A stretch of DNA of 64,000 nt from positions 17,505,319-17,569,318 of the forward strand of contig NC_067206.1 in the NCBI RefSeq assembly GCF_026262505.1, read 5' to 3'. The stretch comes from Trichomonas vaginalis G3. Its lineage: Eukaryota > Parabasalia > Trichomonadida > Trichomonadidae. This document shows, piece after piece, positions 45,184-57,982 of this stretch. The position numbers and the translations under genes were made by a program. Position 1 is the stretch's first letter; every line of letters starts with the position of its first letter. The notes under the pieces were generated by a model. It was given only the letters and a program-made list of their open reading frames with translations. It was not told where the DNA came from and searched no databases.

Positions 45184-47612
45184 GGATGGGCACTCATAGG
45201 CTCCTGACAGCATAAAAATGTTATTATCTCACAATATAAAAGGAATCATAGGAATCTACAACTATATCTATATTGTTGGAAGACTTCTTAATGTATCATC
45301 CATATAAGTTATATCAATAACTCCATTATGTTATATGATTGTAATCATATTTTCGTTTCATGTTCAAAAACATTAAAATCATACTAACTATATGAGTATT
45401 ATATTTAGGAAGCTGATATATAGATATGATAAAATGCTAGGTTTTGTGATTAAGAATATATACTTATCTTTTAGAAAATAATACTTTTATAAAAAATTAT
45501 ATCTTATATAATCTAAAAATTTTGGACAATTAAAAAACATTAATTAAAAATAGAAGGTGAAAGTGTTTATTCAAAGAAGGTGCAAGATTATGATGTTTTG
45601 AGGGTGAAATAAATTTAATAATTATTTATGTGATTTAAGAGTAATACGATCATCGGTAGCTTGAAGACCTCTCTTTATAGCTCTTAATGCCGCAAACTTT
45701 TTTTGAACTTGCTTTGAATTTTTGAATGCTTTGATTAAATCTTTTGTTGTATCATACATTCCGAAATATCTGTTCATCATTTCTGGCATTGTTGGTAAAT
45801 TTAACCTGTATCTTGTTGCTACAATCGTTTCAAACATACTTTCATTGAAATGCAATATTGTGACTGCCATCCTAATTGGCCAAGAAGCATGCCAATTAAT
45901 ATTTTTATTAGCAAGCATTGCTTTGATATGGTTTATCGATTCAACTACTTGAGTTGAATGAATCTTTTTTACCATATCAAAGATTTTTACGGTATCTTCG
46001 AGGAATTTTTTAAGTGTTTTTATAGCAGTTTTATTTTTTGCATATTTCCATGGTTTAATCATCTTGCATTTTTCAGGATCTGGACAAAATTTATGATTTC
46101 CGGCATAATGTTTAGCGGAATTCAACCATAAAAACTTCTTTGTTTTAATTGACATATGTGTGTCATTGAGAAGTTGCCTAAGCCAACGCAATAAATTCTT
46201 TGAAATGCTAGATAAGATTCTGAATTCTGGCAGTTTGAGCTTTTTCTGTATATTGTTAAGAAAATGTCCAGGATCTCTGTATTCTCTGATACCTTTGAAC
46301 GTATTTTGGATTGTAGAAACAATTTTGACATCGCCATCATGCACAAAAAAATTTACACGTTTTTCATTATTCCAACGCTTCAGCATTCTTTTTAAGCCTT
46401 CAAATTCCATTTCATTTGATTTTCCGTTGAAATTACCTTTGAAATTTTTAAAATATTTAGATATCACTTCCCAATCTACAATTTTTTTGAGTTTCTCTTC
46501 TACAAATTGTACATAGCAAAACATTGCATTTCTTCTCTGACTCCAAGAACCGTCAAACAAAAGTCCCGAACATTTTCTCATTCGAGATTTCCAATAATTA
46601 ACAGATTCTCTGGCAACTTCTATGATAACACGACCAACCTTTTCTTGGACTCGATGAAATGTAGCTTCTGACGGAACTTTGATGTTATTCAGCATGAATT
46701 GAAATTCTGATTGGCAAAATGTAGCGCCGCTCAATAATACAGATAGCACAAATTCAACAGTGTTGACGACATATGGCTCTACCCTATTTTTCGCGCTTTG
46801 AACTAAGTTCTTTATACGCTTTGCAACTGCTTTTGTTCGCCGCGGCATGAAAAATGAAGAATAACTTGACGGTTTCTTGAACAAATGGTCGCACATTCAA
46901 ATATTGTGATGTACGATCAGGATAAAAGAATGTTGTTGCCGTGAATTTAGAAAATAGCAAAATTTCAATTTACGCAATCGAGATATAACTTGATCGTTTG
47001 AGCGATAACCATGGCACCCATAGTATTATTGAAAGTACTCATACTTACAATTATTTTCTCCCATAGGAATATTGTTCAATATACTTCACCTATAGAGGAA
47101 ATCTCGAAATAAAATCGAATTTTTTCAAAAATTACAAAAATCAATTTTTTACAAAGATGTTCGAAAAATAACATTATATACGCATCAAATCAAAGCATTA
47201 TATGGAGCATTATAATTCTATATATGATTGTCCATCTTGCTGTTGTGCTATTTTTTTTAAACAATAATTTCATTGTTGAAATTAAATTTGCAATTTCAGT
47301 AAAAATTGTGACCCATCATTTTGAATATAATTGAATTAATACATTTATTGTCAGAATATTATATACCAAATATTAGACTTCCACATGAATCCTGGTATGA
47401 TATTATAAGTATTGCAAAATTAGAAAAAAATATGCTCATGATATACTAAAATTCATGTTTCAAGGTTAACTTATAAATAAAATAAGTTCGAGAAATGCAT
47501 CACTAAATATTTGAGCTTGTGCACTATAATGCTATATAATAGTCTTCACTGTTTTTAATATATTGACTTTGCTAGACTTGATTTTTTTCATCACCCTAAT
47601 GAGTGCCCATCC
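45184..47612 (-). mobile_element. Kolobok-type transposon, unit 5, looks complete
   Basis: TTAA at 45180-45183 and 47613-47616; same variants as unit 4. Confidence 0.87.
45622..46896 (-). CDS. Kolobok-type DDE transposase, 424 aa, looks whole
   Basis: Same protein as 35857-37131, with all catalytic candidates present. Confidence 0.83.
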   Translation of the reverse strand: MCDHLFKKPSSYSSFFMPRRTKAVAKRIKNLVQSAKNRVEPYVVNTVEFVLSVLLSGATFCQSEFQFMLNNIKVPSEATFHRVQEKVGRVIIEVARESVNYWKSRMRKCSGLLFDGSWSQRRNAMFCYVQFVEEKLKKIVDWEVISKYFKNFKGNFNGKSNEMEFEGLKRMLKRWNNEKRVNFFVHDGDVKIVSTIQNTFKGIREYRDPGHFLNNIQKKLKLPEFRILSSISKNLLRWLRQLLNDTHMSIKTKKFLWLNSAKHYAGNHKFCPDPEKCKMIKPWKYAKNKTAIKTLKKFLEDTVKIFDMVKKIHSTQVVESINHIKAMLANKNINWHASWPIRMAVTILHFNESMFETIVATRYRLNLPTMPEMMNRYFGMYDTTKDLIKAFKNSKQVQKKFAALRAIKRGLQATDDRITLKSHK

Positions 47613-47737
47613 TTAAAAAAGTCGAATGCATCAGTATGCTTGAAGCTGTTCAGAAAGGTCTGAAAAATGATACACTTGATCCCAACATTGTTTACTCAAC
47701 ATTAAAAATATTATTGCAAAGAAAACATTTGATTTAA
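47613..47737 (+). pseudogene. MULE transposase B, C-terminal remnant, unit 5
   Basis: 125-bp remnant ending at the normal stop. Confidence 0.9.
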
Positions 47738-48061
47738 TAAACATTTAATTTATTATAATTAATTTTTTATTAAAGTATAGTAAAAAATGCTATAAATAAA
47801 TTATTATATTTTATTAAAATGTGACTTTTAATAGTAAGTGAATAAAATAAATCCGGAATTGGGAAAGAAATAAGGTTAATTAAAAATAATGAAAATTACA
47901 AGTTTAAGGTTAATGAAAAAGTGACAATGGGCGAGTTTGTCCCCCACTCTGCAGGTCATGAAATTTTTGGGCCTTTTTTAGGTTCTTGAAAAACGAGTTT
48001 TTTTTGAAAATAAATTGCATAAATAGCATCATCATATATGTACCAATGATATGGTGTTTCG

Positions 48062-49101
48062 TACCGAAATGGCTAACAAAAAAGTGACAGAAAACCTTAA
48101 ATTGCGCGGCAATTTTAATTAAAAAATAAACATTAATTTTTGTGATTGATATTATGCATTTTATTTATATTATATAAGATTTAAATTTAGGGGAAAAATT
48201 GGAAAAAAAATAAGATTGGAAGTCTTTAGGTAAGAAGGAAAGGGCAAGAGATATATAGTGTACCTATATACCTCTTGCCCTTTCATTCTAAGTAGAAATG
48301 GGAGAAACTTTGTCCGCATCATAAGTTATGCGGACAAAGTTTCTCCGATTTCTAATGGGAATTGCAGGCTATGAGGCACTGATATATAATCAGTACCTCA
48401 TAGCCTACAATTCCCTTTATTAGACTTCCAAACTTTGAGTTAATGTCAAGACATTAACTCAAAGTTTGGAAAACTTCTCGTAAGAATCAATCGTCAAAAA
48501 CCTCGATTGCAGTTATATTCATTGTGTTAAATTTGATTTATTTTGAAATTTTTATAAATTAAATTTTATATAACATAAAGCGTTATGAATTAGTATTTCC
48601 ATATGAATTTTATCTCGAAAATAGTAATTCTATCCAGTTATATTTCGGTTAATTTTGGAAATTTCTAGGAATACTTTAAGATAGTATGATTATATATAAC
48701 TCTGCCTTCATGATTTATTTTAGCTTTCGCGCAAATATCAGTTAACTTAACTCCATTATTTGATTTTGTGATGGCTTCACAAAGCCAATCAATATCAATC
48801 TCTTCTGGAGAATGTCTTCTCATCTAGAATATTTTCAATACTTTACATACAAACATTTTTATTTCTAAAAAACTTTTTAATTTTTTCTAGGATATATGAA
48901 TGAAAATAGTTAGAACAAGATTTTGAAGCTCAAAACATTAAAAATTATTAAAGATTTGTATAATATGATTAAAAATGGGAAATAATATGAGGCAATATAA
49001 AGGAATATGAATATTAAATAAATATATCTAAATAGAAAGAATCAGAAAAATCAAATTATTGGCGCCAAAAATGTCACCTTTTTTGGTGAGCCATTTCGGT
49101 A
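48062..49101 (-). mobile_element. Relic integrase-type element, units 5/6 junction
   Basis: As 9282-10317, with the short N-terminal-like frame at 48665-48823. A fossil. Confidence 0.63.
48239..48471. repeat. Four-hairpin cassette, units 5/6 junction
   Basis: 233 bp, same arms and loops as at 9458-9690. Confidence 0.9.
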
Positions 49102-49491
49102 TGAGATATGTACCAATGATATAGTAAAAAGAAAAATCATGGCTCTCGATCAAAATAATGAGAAAAATAAACATGCTAAAATTTTTTTGAAAATCAAGTT
49201 TTTTCCAGTGTTTTTCTAAATCCATCAAAGAGTTGATATTAGACCACCAAAGTTATATATGATATGAAGATACCATATGGAGTGGGGGACAAACTCGCCC
49301 ATTGTCACTTTTTCATTAACCTTAAACTTGTAATTTTCATTATTTTTAATTAACCTTATTTCTTTCCCAATTCCTGATTTATTTTATTCACTTACTATTA
49401 AAAGTCACATTTTAATAAAATATAATAATTTATTTATAGCATTTTTTACTATACTGTAATAAAAAATTAATTATAATAAATTAAATGTTTA

Positions 49492-50934
49492 TTAAATCAA
49501 ATGTTTTCTTTGCAATAATATTTTTAATGTTGAGTAAACAATGTTGGGATCAAGTGTATCATTTTTCAGACCTTTCTGAACAGCTTCAAGCATACTGATG
49601 CATTCGACTTTTTTAAATTGTGTCATTTCTTCGAAATCTCTTGTGACTTTTTTGATAACTTTAACACTTCTCTCTGAATCCAGACCTTTAATTTGCAACT
49701 TAATCAGGAATGAAGGAACAACACTGGAATATAACTCGATGACAAGTTCATCGAGTCGAAGATTTCGCCTTTCTGGGAAGTACTGGTGCTTCAAAACCTT
49801 GAAATGTGATTCCGAGATGTTGTTTGTTCCATCTCCTTCATTTCTATAGCGAAGCATCCACCTGTCAAGATGATGGCGCCACTGTCGGTCAAAGTATTCA
49901 CGGGCAGCAGGTTCCTCATTTAAAATTTCTTCTAAATTGTTGTAAACTTCATCAGGATCAATTTCTTCCTCTTCAGAACCAAAGACCAATAACTTCATTA
50001 AGTTATAGAAAGTTTCGAAGTTGGAACGATCTTGAAACTTTTCAGCCTTTCTCATGACAGCGCGCAACACATGAACGCCACACCAAATGATCTGGCATAA
50101 GGGGATGGCTGTTTCAACAGCATTTGTGATTTGAGGTGCGCAGTCCATTGAAAAATAAGATGGTTCGCGATTGATGGAGCCAAAATATGCTGTGAGACAA
50201 ACTTGTATATTTTCACTTGTGTCGGGCCAAACGAAAAAATACAAAAACGGAAAAACAATTGATTCCGCGAATTTGCCAGTGACGGCATAAAATGGTATGC
50301 GAGAGCGCAAGAGCTTATAAGTGGAATCAATGTGATAAGTTTGTATTTGATGTGAAAAAGCATTTGCTTCGAATGGGGCGTAATAGAAAATCATACGATC
50401 TGGCTCGTGAATAAAACTCGATGAGATCATCTGGAGAATGACTCTTAACCATGTCGACAAAATTGCAAGAGATGTAACATCATCGCTGAGAAACGGGTAT
50501 TGATTGCATGAAGGCGTTTAGAAAATTTTTTAAAGCATCTGTAGATTGTTGAAACATTTCCGGAATGATCCCACTATCAAATGGGATATTAAGATCTTTG
50601 AAAACACCTTAATTGTGCGTAAACACGGTCTTGATTTGATTCAAAATATCTTGTTAAATAAGATCTATAAAAAATATGATGTAATTTGTTGTGATTTGTT
50701 TGGAAAAGGGGCAGAATGATTGTGGGTGTTAATACATTTTCGTATGTGGTACTTGTCATCGGGAAGTGTATCAACAAGGAAGCGACATGGACAATTCGGC
50801 CACTTACAATTAAATTGGATTTGATTTCTTTCTTTCCTAGTTTTATATGAATAACTACAACCTGCTTGGATTTCTTGTTGCACTCGATACTTAAGCAACT
50901 CGATATATGTGAGTTCGTGATCTTGGATCTGCAT
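49492..50934 (-). pseudogene. MULE transposase A, unit 6, several frameshifts
   Basis: About six single-base gains and losses cluster in 50410-50680 while the rest is clean. The C-terminal two thirds, with all DDE residues, is open (to 50460). Two amino-acid changes (H328 to P, Q350 to R) are unique to this copy. Confidence 0.87.
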
Positions 50935-51095
50935 TAAAATGAAATGATTTGAAAGAATAAAGAATTTTGAATATATTGGTCTTATTTTGATAAGCTTGGT
51001 CGTGTTTTGAATAGCTTGGCCATCTAATTCAATTATGATCTTTGAAAATTAGGTGAAATAAAACTAAACATAAATGTAAAACTAGGGATATGAAA

Positions 51096-51424
51096 TTTTG
51101 GTTGTACACCACTTGTATGTGCCGGATACCATTGTGTCAAATTTTTTCTGAAATTAACTTTAAAAGTACTAAGTAAGATCATGAGATATAGCAATATATG
51201 TTTAAACTAACTTATATTTTGGTTGTACACCACTTGTATGTGCCGGATACCATTGTGTCAAATTTTTTCTGAAATTAACTTTAAAAGTACTAAGTAAGAT
51301 CATGAGATATAGCAATATATGTTTAAACTAACTTATATTTTGGTTGTACACCACTTGTATGTGCCGGATACCATTGTGTCAAATTTTTTCTGAAATTAAC
51401 TTTAAAAGTACTAAGTAAGATCAT
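51096..51424. repeat. 121-bp tandem repeat, 2.7 copies, in MULE A
   Basis: Three starts, 329 bp. Confidence 0.9.
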
Positions 51425-52075
51425 TTGTTTTTGCATAATATAATGCCAATATGGTTTCTTTTGATTTTATTTCATTTATAAGCAAATCAGATTTACCCAA
51501 AAACTCCACTCCATAAGCGTTCATTTGCTAAATTAAAAAGTGACAATGGGCTAGTCTGTTCCTTTCTCAAAATCAAGTTTTTTCCAGTGTTTTTCTAAAT
51601 CCATCAAAGAGTTGATATTAGACCACCAAAGTTATATATGATATGAAGATACCATATGTGATTCTAAATGATGTATATTAATCGAAAAAATATATTCCTG
51701 TAAAGAAAAAAATAAGTTTTTATTAATTTGGAGGATTAGCCAATTGATAGAACTCTCAGAAAAAATTGAGAACTTTTTAATCCTCGTAGTGCACCCTTAA
51801 GTGAAAAGGTCGCAATTAAATTCAAGAACAATGATCAATAATAGGCATTTTAAAATATTATAAATCATTACCCTTATTTATATTATTACTTTTTTTTCGA
51901 AGATATCTAAAGCTTGCTATATGAAATATAGGAGAAAGGGACAGACTAGCCCATTGTCACTTTTTAATTTAGCAAATGAACGCTTATGGAGTGGAGTTTT
52001 TGGGTAAATCTGATTTGCTTATAAATGAAATAAAATCAAAAGAAACCATATTGGCATTATATTATGCAAAAACAA

Positions 52076-52404
52076 ATGATCTTACTTAGTACTTTTAAAG
52101 TTAATTTCAGAAAAAATTTGACACAATGGTATCCGGCACATACAAGTGGTGTACAACCAAAATATAAGTTAGTTTAAACATATATTGCTATATCTCATGA
52201 TCTTACTTAGTACTTTTAAAGTTAATTTCAGAAAAAATTTGACACAATGGTATCCGGCACATACAAGTGGTGTACAACCAAAATATAAGTTAGTTTAAAC
52301 ATATATTGCTATATCTCATGATCTTACTTAGTACTTTTAAAGTTAATTTCAGAAAAAATTTGACACAATGGTATCCGGCACATACAAGTGGTGTACAACC
52401 AAAA
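52076..52404. repeat. 121-bp tandem repeat, 2.7 copies, in MULE B
   Basis: Inverted relative to the A copies and the same 329-bp length. The only B copy with more than one repeat. Confidence 0.9.
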
Positions 52405-52565
52405 TTTCATATCCCTAGTTTTACATTTATGTTTAGTTTTATTTCACCTAATTTTCAAAGATCATAATTGAATTAGATGGCCAAGCTATTCAAAACACGA
52501 CCAAGCTTATCAAAATAAGACCAATATATTCAAAATTCTTTATTCTTTCAAATCATTTCATTTTA

Positions 52566-53887
52566 ATGCAGATCCAAGATCACGAACTCACATATATCGA
52601 GTTGCTTAAGTATCGAGTGCAACAAGAAATCCAAGCAGGTTGTAGTTATTCATATAAAACTAGGAAAGAAAGAAATCAAATCCAATTTAATTGTAAGTGG
52701 CCGAATTGTCCATGTCGCTTCCTTGTTGATACACTTCCCGATGACAAGTACCACATACGAAAATGTATTAACACCCACAATCATTCTGCCCCTTTTCCAA
52801 ACAAATCACAACAAATTACATCATATTTTTATAGATCTTATTTAACAAGATATTTTGAATCAAATCAAGACCGTGTTTACGCACAATTAAGGTGTTTCAA
52901 AGATCTTAATATCCCATTTGATAGTGGGATCATTCCGGAAATGTTTCAACAATCTACAGATGCTTTAAAAAAGTTTTCTAAACGCCTTCATGCAATCAAT
53001 ACCCGTTTCTCAGCGGATGATGTTACATCTCTTGCAATTTTTGTCGACATGGTTAAGAGTCATTCTCCAGATGATCTCATCGAGTTTATTCACGAGCCAG
53101 ATCGTATGATTTTCTATTACGCCCCATTCGAAGCAAATGCTTTTTCACATCAAATACAAACTTATCACATTGATTCCACTTATAAGCTCTTGCGCTCTCG
53201 CATACCATTTTATGCCGTCACTGGCAAATTCGCGGAATCAATTGTTTTTCCGTTTTTGTATTTTTTCGTTTGGCCCGACACAAGTGAAAATATACAAGTT
53301 TGTCTCACAGCATATTTTGGCTCCATCAATCGCGAACCATCTTATTTTTCAATGGACTGCGCACCTCAAATCACAAATGCTGTTGAAACAGCCATCCCCT
53401 TATGCCAGATCATTTGGTGTGGCGTTCATGTGTTGCGCGCTGTCATGAGAAAGGCTGAAAAGTTTCAAGATCGTTCCAACTTCGAAACTTTCTATAACTT
53501 AATGAAGTTATTGGTCTTTGGTTCTGAAGAGGAAGAAATTGATCATGATGAAGTTTACAACAATTTAGAAGAAATTTTAAATGAGGAACCTGCTGCCCGT
53601 GAATACTTTGACCAACAGTGGCGCCATCATCTTGACAGGTGGATGCTTCGCTATAGAAATGAAGGAGATGGAACAAACAACATCTCGGAATCACATTTCA
53701 AGGTTTTGAAGCACCAGTACTTCCCAGAAAGGCGAAATCTTCGACTCGATGAACTTGTCATCGAGTTATATTCCAGTGTTGTTCCTTCATTCCTGATTAA
53801 GTTGCAAATTAAAGGTCTGGATTCAGAGAGAAGTGTTAAAGTTATCAAAAAAGTCACAAGAGATTTCGAAGAAATGACACAATTTAA
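52566..53887 (+). pseudogene. MULE transposase B, N-terminal part, unit 6
   Basis: Open through the catalytic core and into KDGHS with stop at 53903. Since the mariner is absent, the region upstream of this gene is the native MULE 5' region. Confidence 0.9.
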
Positions 53888-56316
53888 GGATGGGCACTCA
53901 TAGGCTCCTGACAGCATAAAAATGTTATTATCTCACAATATAAAAGGAATCATAGGAATCTACAACTATATCTATATTGTTGGAAGACTTCTTAATGTAT
54001 CATGCATATAAGTTATATCAATAACTCCATTATGTTATATGATTGTAATCATATTTTCGTTTCATGTTCAAAAACATTAAAATCATACTAACTATATGAG
54101 TATTATATTTAGGAAGCTGATATATAGATATGATAAAATGCTAGGTTTTGTGATTAAGAATATATACTTATCTTTTAGAAAATAATACTTTTATAAAAAA
54201 TTATATCTTATATAATCTAAAAATTTTGGACAATTAAAAAACATTAATTAAAAATAGAAGGTGAAAGTGTTTATTCAAAGAAGGTGCAAGATTATGATGT
54301 TTTGAGGGTGAAATAAATTTAATAATTATTTATGTGATTTAAGAGTAATACGATCATCGGTAGCTTGAAGACCTCTCTTTATAGCTCTTAATGCCGCAAA
54401 CTTTTTTTGAACTTGCTTTGAATTTTTGAATGCTTTGATTAAATCTTTTGTTGTATCATACATTCTGAAATATCTGTTCATCATTTCTGGCATTGTTGGT
54501 AAATTTAACCTGTATCTTATTGCTACAATCGTTTCAAACATACTTTCATTGAAATGCAATATTGTGACTGCCATCCTAATTGGCCAAGAAGCATGCCAAT
54601 TAAATTTTTTATTAGCAAGCATTGCTTTGATATGGTTTATCGATTCAACTACTTGAGTTGAATGAATCTTTTTTACCATATCAAAGATTTTTACGGTATC
54701 TTCGAGGAATTTTTTAAGTGTTTTTATAGCAGTTTTATTTTTTGCATATTTCCATGGTTTAATCATCTTGCATTTTTCAGGATCTGGACAAAATTTATGA
54801 TTTCCGGCATAATGTTTAGCGGAATTCAACCATAAAAACTTCTTTGTTTTAATTGACATATGTGTGTCATTGAGAAGTTGCCTAAGCCAACGCAATAAAT
54901 TCTTTGAAATGCTAGATAAGATTCTGAATTCTGGCAGTTTGAGCTTTTTCTGTATATTGTTAAGAAAATGTCCAGGATCTCTGTATTCTCTGATACCTTT
55001 GAACGTATTTTTGATTGTAGAAACAATTTTGACATCGCCATCATGCACAAAAAAATTTACACGTTTTTCATTATTCCAACGCTTCAGCATTCTTTTTAAG
55101 CCTTCAAATTCCATTTCATTTGATTTTCCGTTGAAATTACCTTTGAAATTTTTAAAAGATTTAGATATCACTTCCCAATCTACAATTTTTTTGAGTTTCT
55201 CTTCTACAAATTGTACATAGCAAAACATTGCATTTCTTCTCTGACTCCAAGAACCGTCAAACAAAAGTCCCGAACATTTTCTCATTCGAGATTTCCAATA
55301 ATTAACAGATTCTCTGGCAACTTCTATGATAACACGACCAACCTTTTCTTGGACTCGATGAAATGTAGCTTCTGACGGAACTTTGATGTTATTCAGCATG
55401 AATTGAAATTCTGATTGGCAAAATGTAGCGCCGCTCAATAATACAGATAGCACAAATTCAACAGTGTTGACGACATATGGCTCTACCCTATTTTTCGCGC
55501 TTTGAACTAAGTTCTTTATACGCTTTGCAACTGCTTTTGTTCGCCGCGGCATGAAAAATGAAGAATAACTTGACGGTTTCTTGAACAAATGGTCGCACAT
55601 TCAAATATTGTGATGTACGATCAGGATAAAAGAATGTTGTTGCCGTGAATTTAGAAAATAGCAAAATTTCAATTTACGCAATCGAGATATAACTTGATCG
55701 TTTGAGCGATAACCATGGCACCCATAGTATTAATGAAAGTACTCATACTTACAATTATTTTCTCCCATAGGAATATTGTTCAATATACTTCACCTATAGA
55801 GGAAATCTCGAAATAAAATCGAATTTTTTCAAAAATTACAAAAATCAATTTTTTACAAAGATGTTCGAAAAATAACATTATATACGCATCAAATCAAAGC
55901 ATTATATGGAGCATTATAATTCTATATATGATTGTCCATCTTGCTGTTGTGCTATTTTTTTTAAACAATAATTTCATTGTTGAAATTAAATTTGCAATTT
56001 CAGTAAAAATTGCGACCCATCATTTTGAATATAATTGAATTAATACATTTATTGTAAGAATATTATATACCAAATATTAGACTTCCACATGAATCCTGGT
56101 ATGATATTATAAGTATTGCAAAATTAGAAAAAAATATGCTCATGATATACTAAAATTCATGTTTCAAGGTTAACTTATAAATAAAATAAGTTCGAGAAAT
56201 GCATCACTAAATATTTGAGCTTGTGCACTATAATGCTATATAATAGTCTTCACTGTTTTTAATATATTGACTTTGCTAGACTTGATTTTTTTCATCACCC
56301 TAATGAGTGCCCATCC
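53888..56316 (-). mobile_element. Kolobok-type transposon, unit 6, looks complete
   Basis: TTAA at 53884-53887 and 56317-56320; variant set as in unit 2. Confidence 0.87.
54326..55600 (-). CDS. Kolobok-type DDE transposase, 424 aa, variant form
   Basis: A whole frame with K197, I361, R379 in place of Q, T, G. It also has private changes: S148 for Y in the ISKYFKNF block and KF for NI at 332-333 (KKFNW). All acidic catalytic candidates are kept. Confidence 0.83.
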   Translation of the reverse strand: MCDHLFKKPSSYSSFFMPRRTKAVAKRIKNLVQSAKNRVEPYVVNTVEFVLSVLLSGATFCQSEFQFMLNNIKVPSEATFHRVQEKVGRVIIEVARESVNYWKSRMRKCSGLLFDGSWSQRRNAMFCYVQFVEEKLKKIVDWEVISKSFKNFKGNFNGKSNEMEFEGLKRMLKRWNNEKRVNFFVHDGDVKIVSTIKNTFKGIREYRDPGHFLNNIQKKLKLPEFRILSSISKNLLRWLRQLLNDTHMSIKTKKFLWLNSAKHYAGNHKFCPDPEKCKMIKPWKYAKNKTAIKTLKKFLEDTVKIFDMVKKIHSTQVVESINHIKAMLANKKFNWHASWPIRMAVTILHFNESMFETIVAIRYRLNLPTMPEMMNRYFRMYDTTKDLIKAFKNSKQVQKKFAALRAIKRGLQATDDRITLKSHK

Positions 56317-56441
56317 TTAAAAAAGTCGAATGCATCAGTATGCTTGAAGCTGTTCAGAAAGGTCTGAAAAATGATACACTTGATCCCAACATTGTTTACT
56401 CAACATTAAAAATATTATTGCAAAGAAAACATTTGATTTAA
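56317..56441 (+). pseudogene. MULE transposase B, C-terminal remnant, unit 6
   Basis: Same 125-bp remnant. Confidence 0.9.
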
Positions 56442-56765
56442 TAAACATTTAATTTATTATAATTAATTTTTTATTAAAGTATAGTAAAAAATGCTATAAA
56501 TAAATTATTATATTTTATTAAAATGTGACTTTTAATAGTAAGTGAATAAAATAAATCCGGAATTGGGAAAGAAATAAGGTTAATTAAAAATAATGAAAAT
56601 TACAAGTTTAAGGTTAATGAAAAAGTGACAATGGGCGAGTTTGTCCCCCACTCTGCAGGTCATGAAATTTTTGGGCCTTTTTTAGGTTCTTGAAAAACGA
56701 GTTTTTTTTGAAAATAAATTGCATAAATAGCATCATCATATATGTACCAATGATATGGTGTTTCG

Positions 56766-57804
56766 TACCGAAATGGCTAACAAAAAAGTGACAGAAAACC
56801 TTAAATTGCGCGGCAATTTTAATTAAAAAATAAACATTAATTTTTGTGATTGATATTATGCATTTTATTTATATTATATAAGATTTAAATTTAGGGGAAA
56901 AATTGGAAAAAAAATAAGATTGGAAGTCTTTAGGTAAGAAGGAAAGGGCAAGAGATATATAGTGTACCTATATACCTCTTGCCCTTTCATTCTAAGTAGA
57001 AATGGGAGAAACTTTGTCCGCATCATAAGTTATGCGGACAAAGTTTCTCCGATTTCTAATGGGAATTGCAGGCTATGAGGCACTGATATATAATCAGTAC
57101 CTCATAGCCTACAATTCCCTTTATTAGACTTCCAAACTTTGAGTTAATGTCAAGACATTAACTCAAAGTTTGGAAAACTTCTCGTAAGAATCAATCGTCA
57201 AAAACCTCGATTGCAGTTATATTCATTGTGTTAAATTTGATTTATTTTGAAATTTTTATAAATTAAATTTTATATAACATAAAGCGTTATGAATTAGTAT
57301 TTCCATATGAATTTTATCTCGAAAATAGTAATTCTATCCAGTTATATTTCGGTTAATTTTGGAAATTTCTAGGAATACTTTAAGATAGTATGATTATATA
57401 TAACTCTGCCTTCATGATTTATTTTAGCTTTCGCGCAAATATCAGTTAACTTAACTCCATTATTTGATTTTGTGATGGCTTCACAAAGCCAATCAATATC
57501 AATCTCTTCTGGAGAATGTCTTCTCATCTAGAATATTTTCAATACTTTACATACAAACATTTTTATTTCTAAAAAACTTTTTAATTTTTTCTAGGATATA
57601 TGAATGAAAATAGTTAGAACAAGATTTTGAAGCTCAAAACATTAAAAATTATTAAAGATTTGTATAATATGATTAAAAATGGGAAATAATATGAGGCAAT
57701 ATAAAGGAATATGAATATTAAATAAATATATCTAAATAGAAAGAATCAGAAAAATCAAATTATTGGCGCCAAAAATGTCACCTTTTTGGTGAGCCATTTC
57801 GGTA
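56766..57804 (-). mobile_element. Relic integrase-type element, units 6/7 junction
   Basis: As 9282-10317, with the short N-terminal-like frame at 57369-57527. A fossil. Confidence 0.63.
56943..57175. repeat. Four-hairpin cassette, units 6/7 junction
   Basis: 233 bp, unchanged from 9458-9690 by eye. Confidence 0.9.
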
Positions 57805-57982
57805 TGAGATATGTACCAATGATATAGTAAAAAGAAAAATCATGGCTCTCGATCAAAATAATGAGAAAAATAAACATGCTAAAATTTTTTTGAAAATCAA
57901 GTTTTTTCCAGTGTTTTTCTAAATCCATCAAAGAGTTGATATTAGACCACCAAAGTTATATATGATATGAAGATACCATATG

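Larger units (their letters stand above)
42166..47949 (+). mobile_element. MULE copy B, unit 5, with mariner and Kolobok inside
   Basis: Nearly identical to unit 4 by eye. One two-base loss lies near the start of its transposase gene. Confidence 0.92.
49280..51568 (-). mobile_element. MULE copy A, unit 6
   Basis: Standard termini, P on both sides, three 121-bp repeat starts. Confidence 0.9.
51932..56653 (+). mobile_element. MULE copy B, unit 6: Kolobok inside, mariner absent
   Basis: The mariner site is uninterrupted here (GGCATTATATTATGCA at about 52052). Next to it the 121-bp repeat has three copies, as in A copies, not one as in all other B copies. Otherwise the variants match unit 2. 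Confidence 0.92.

Noticed and set aside
49028-49228. 66-codon minus-strand frame in unit 6
   Set aside because: It depends on one extra T in a homopolymer unique to this unit and has no recognisable content.
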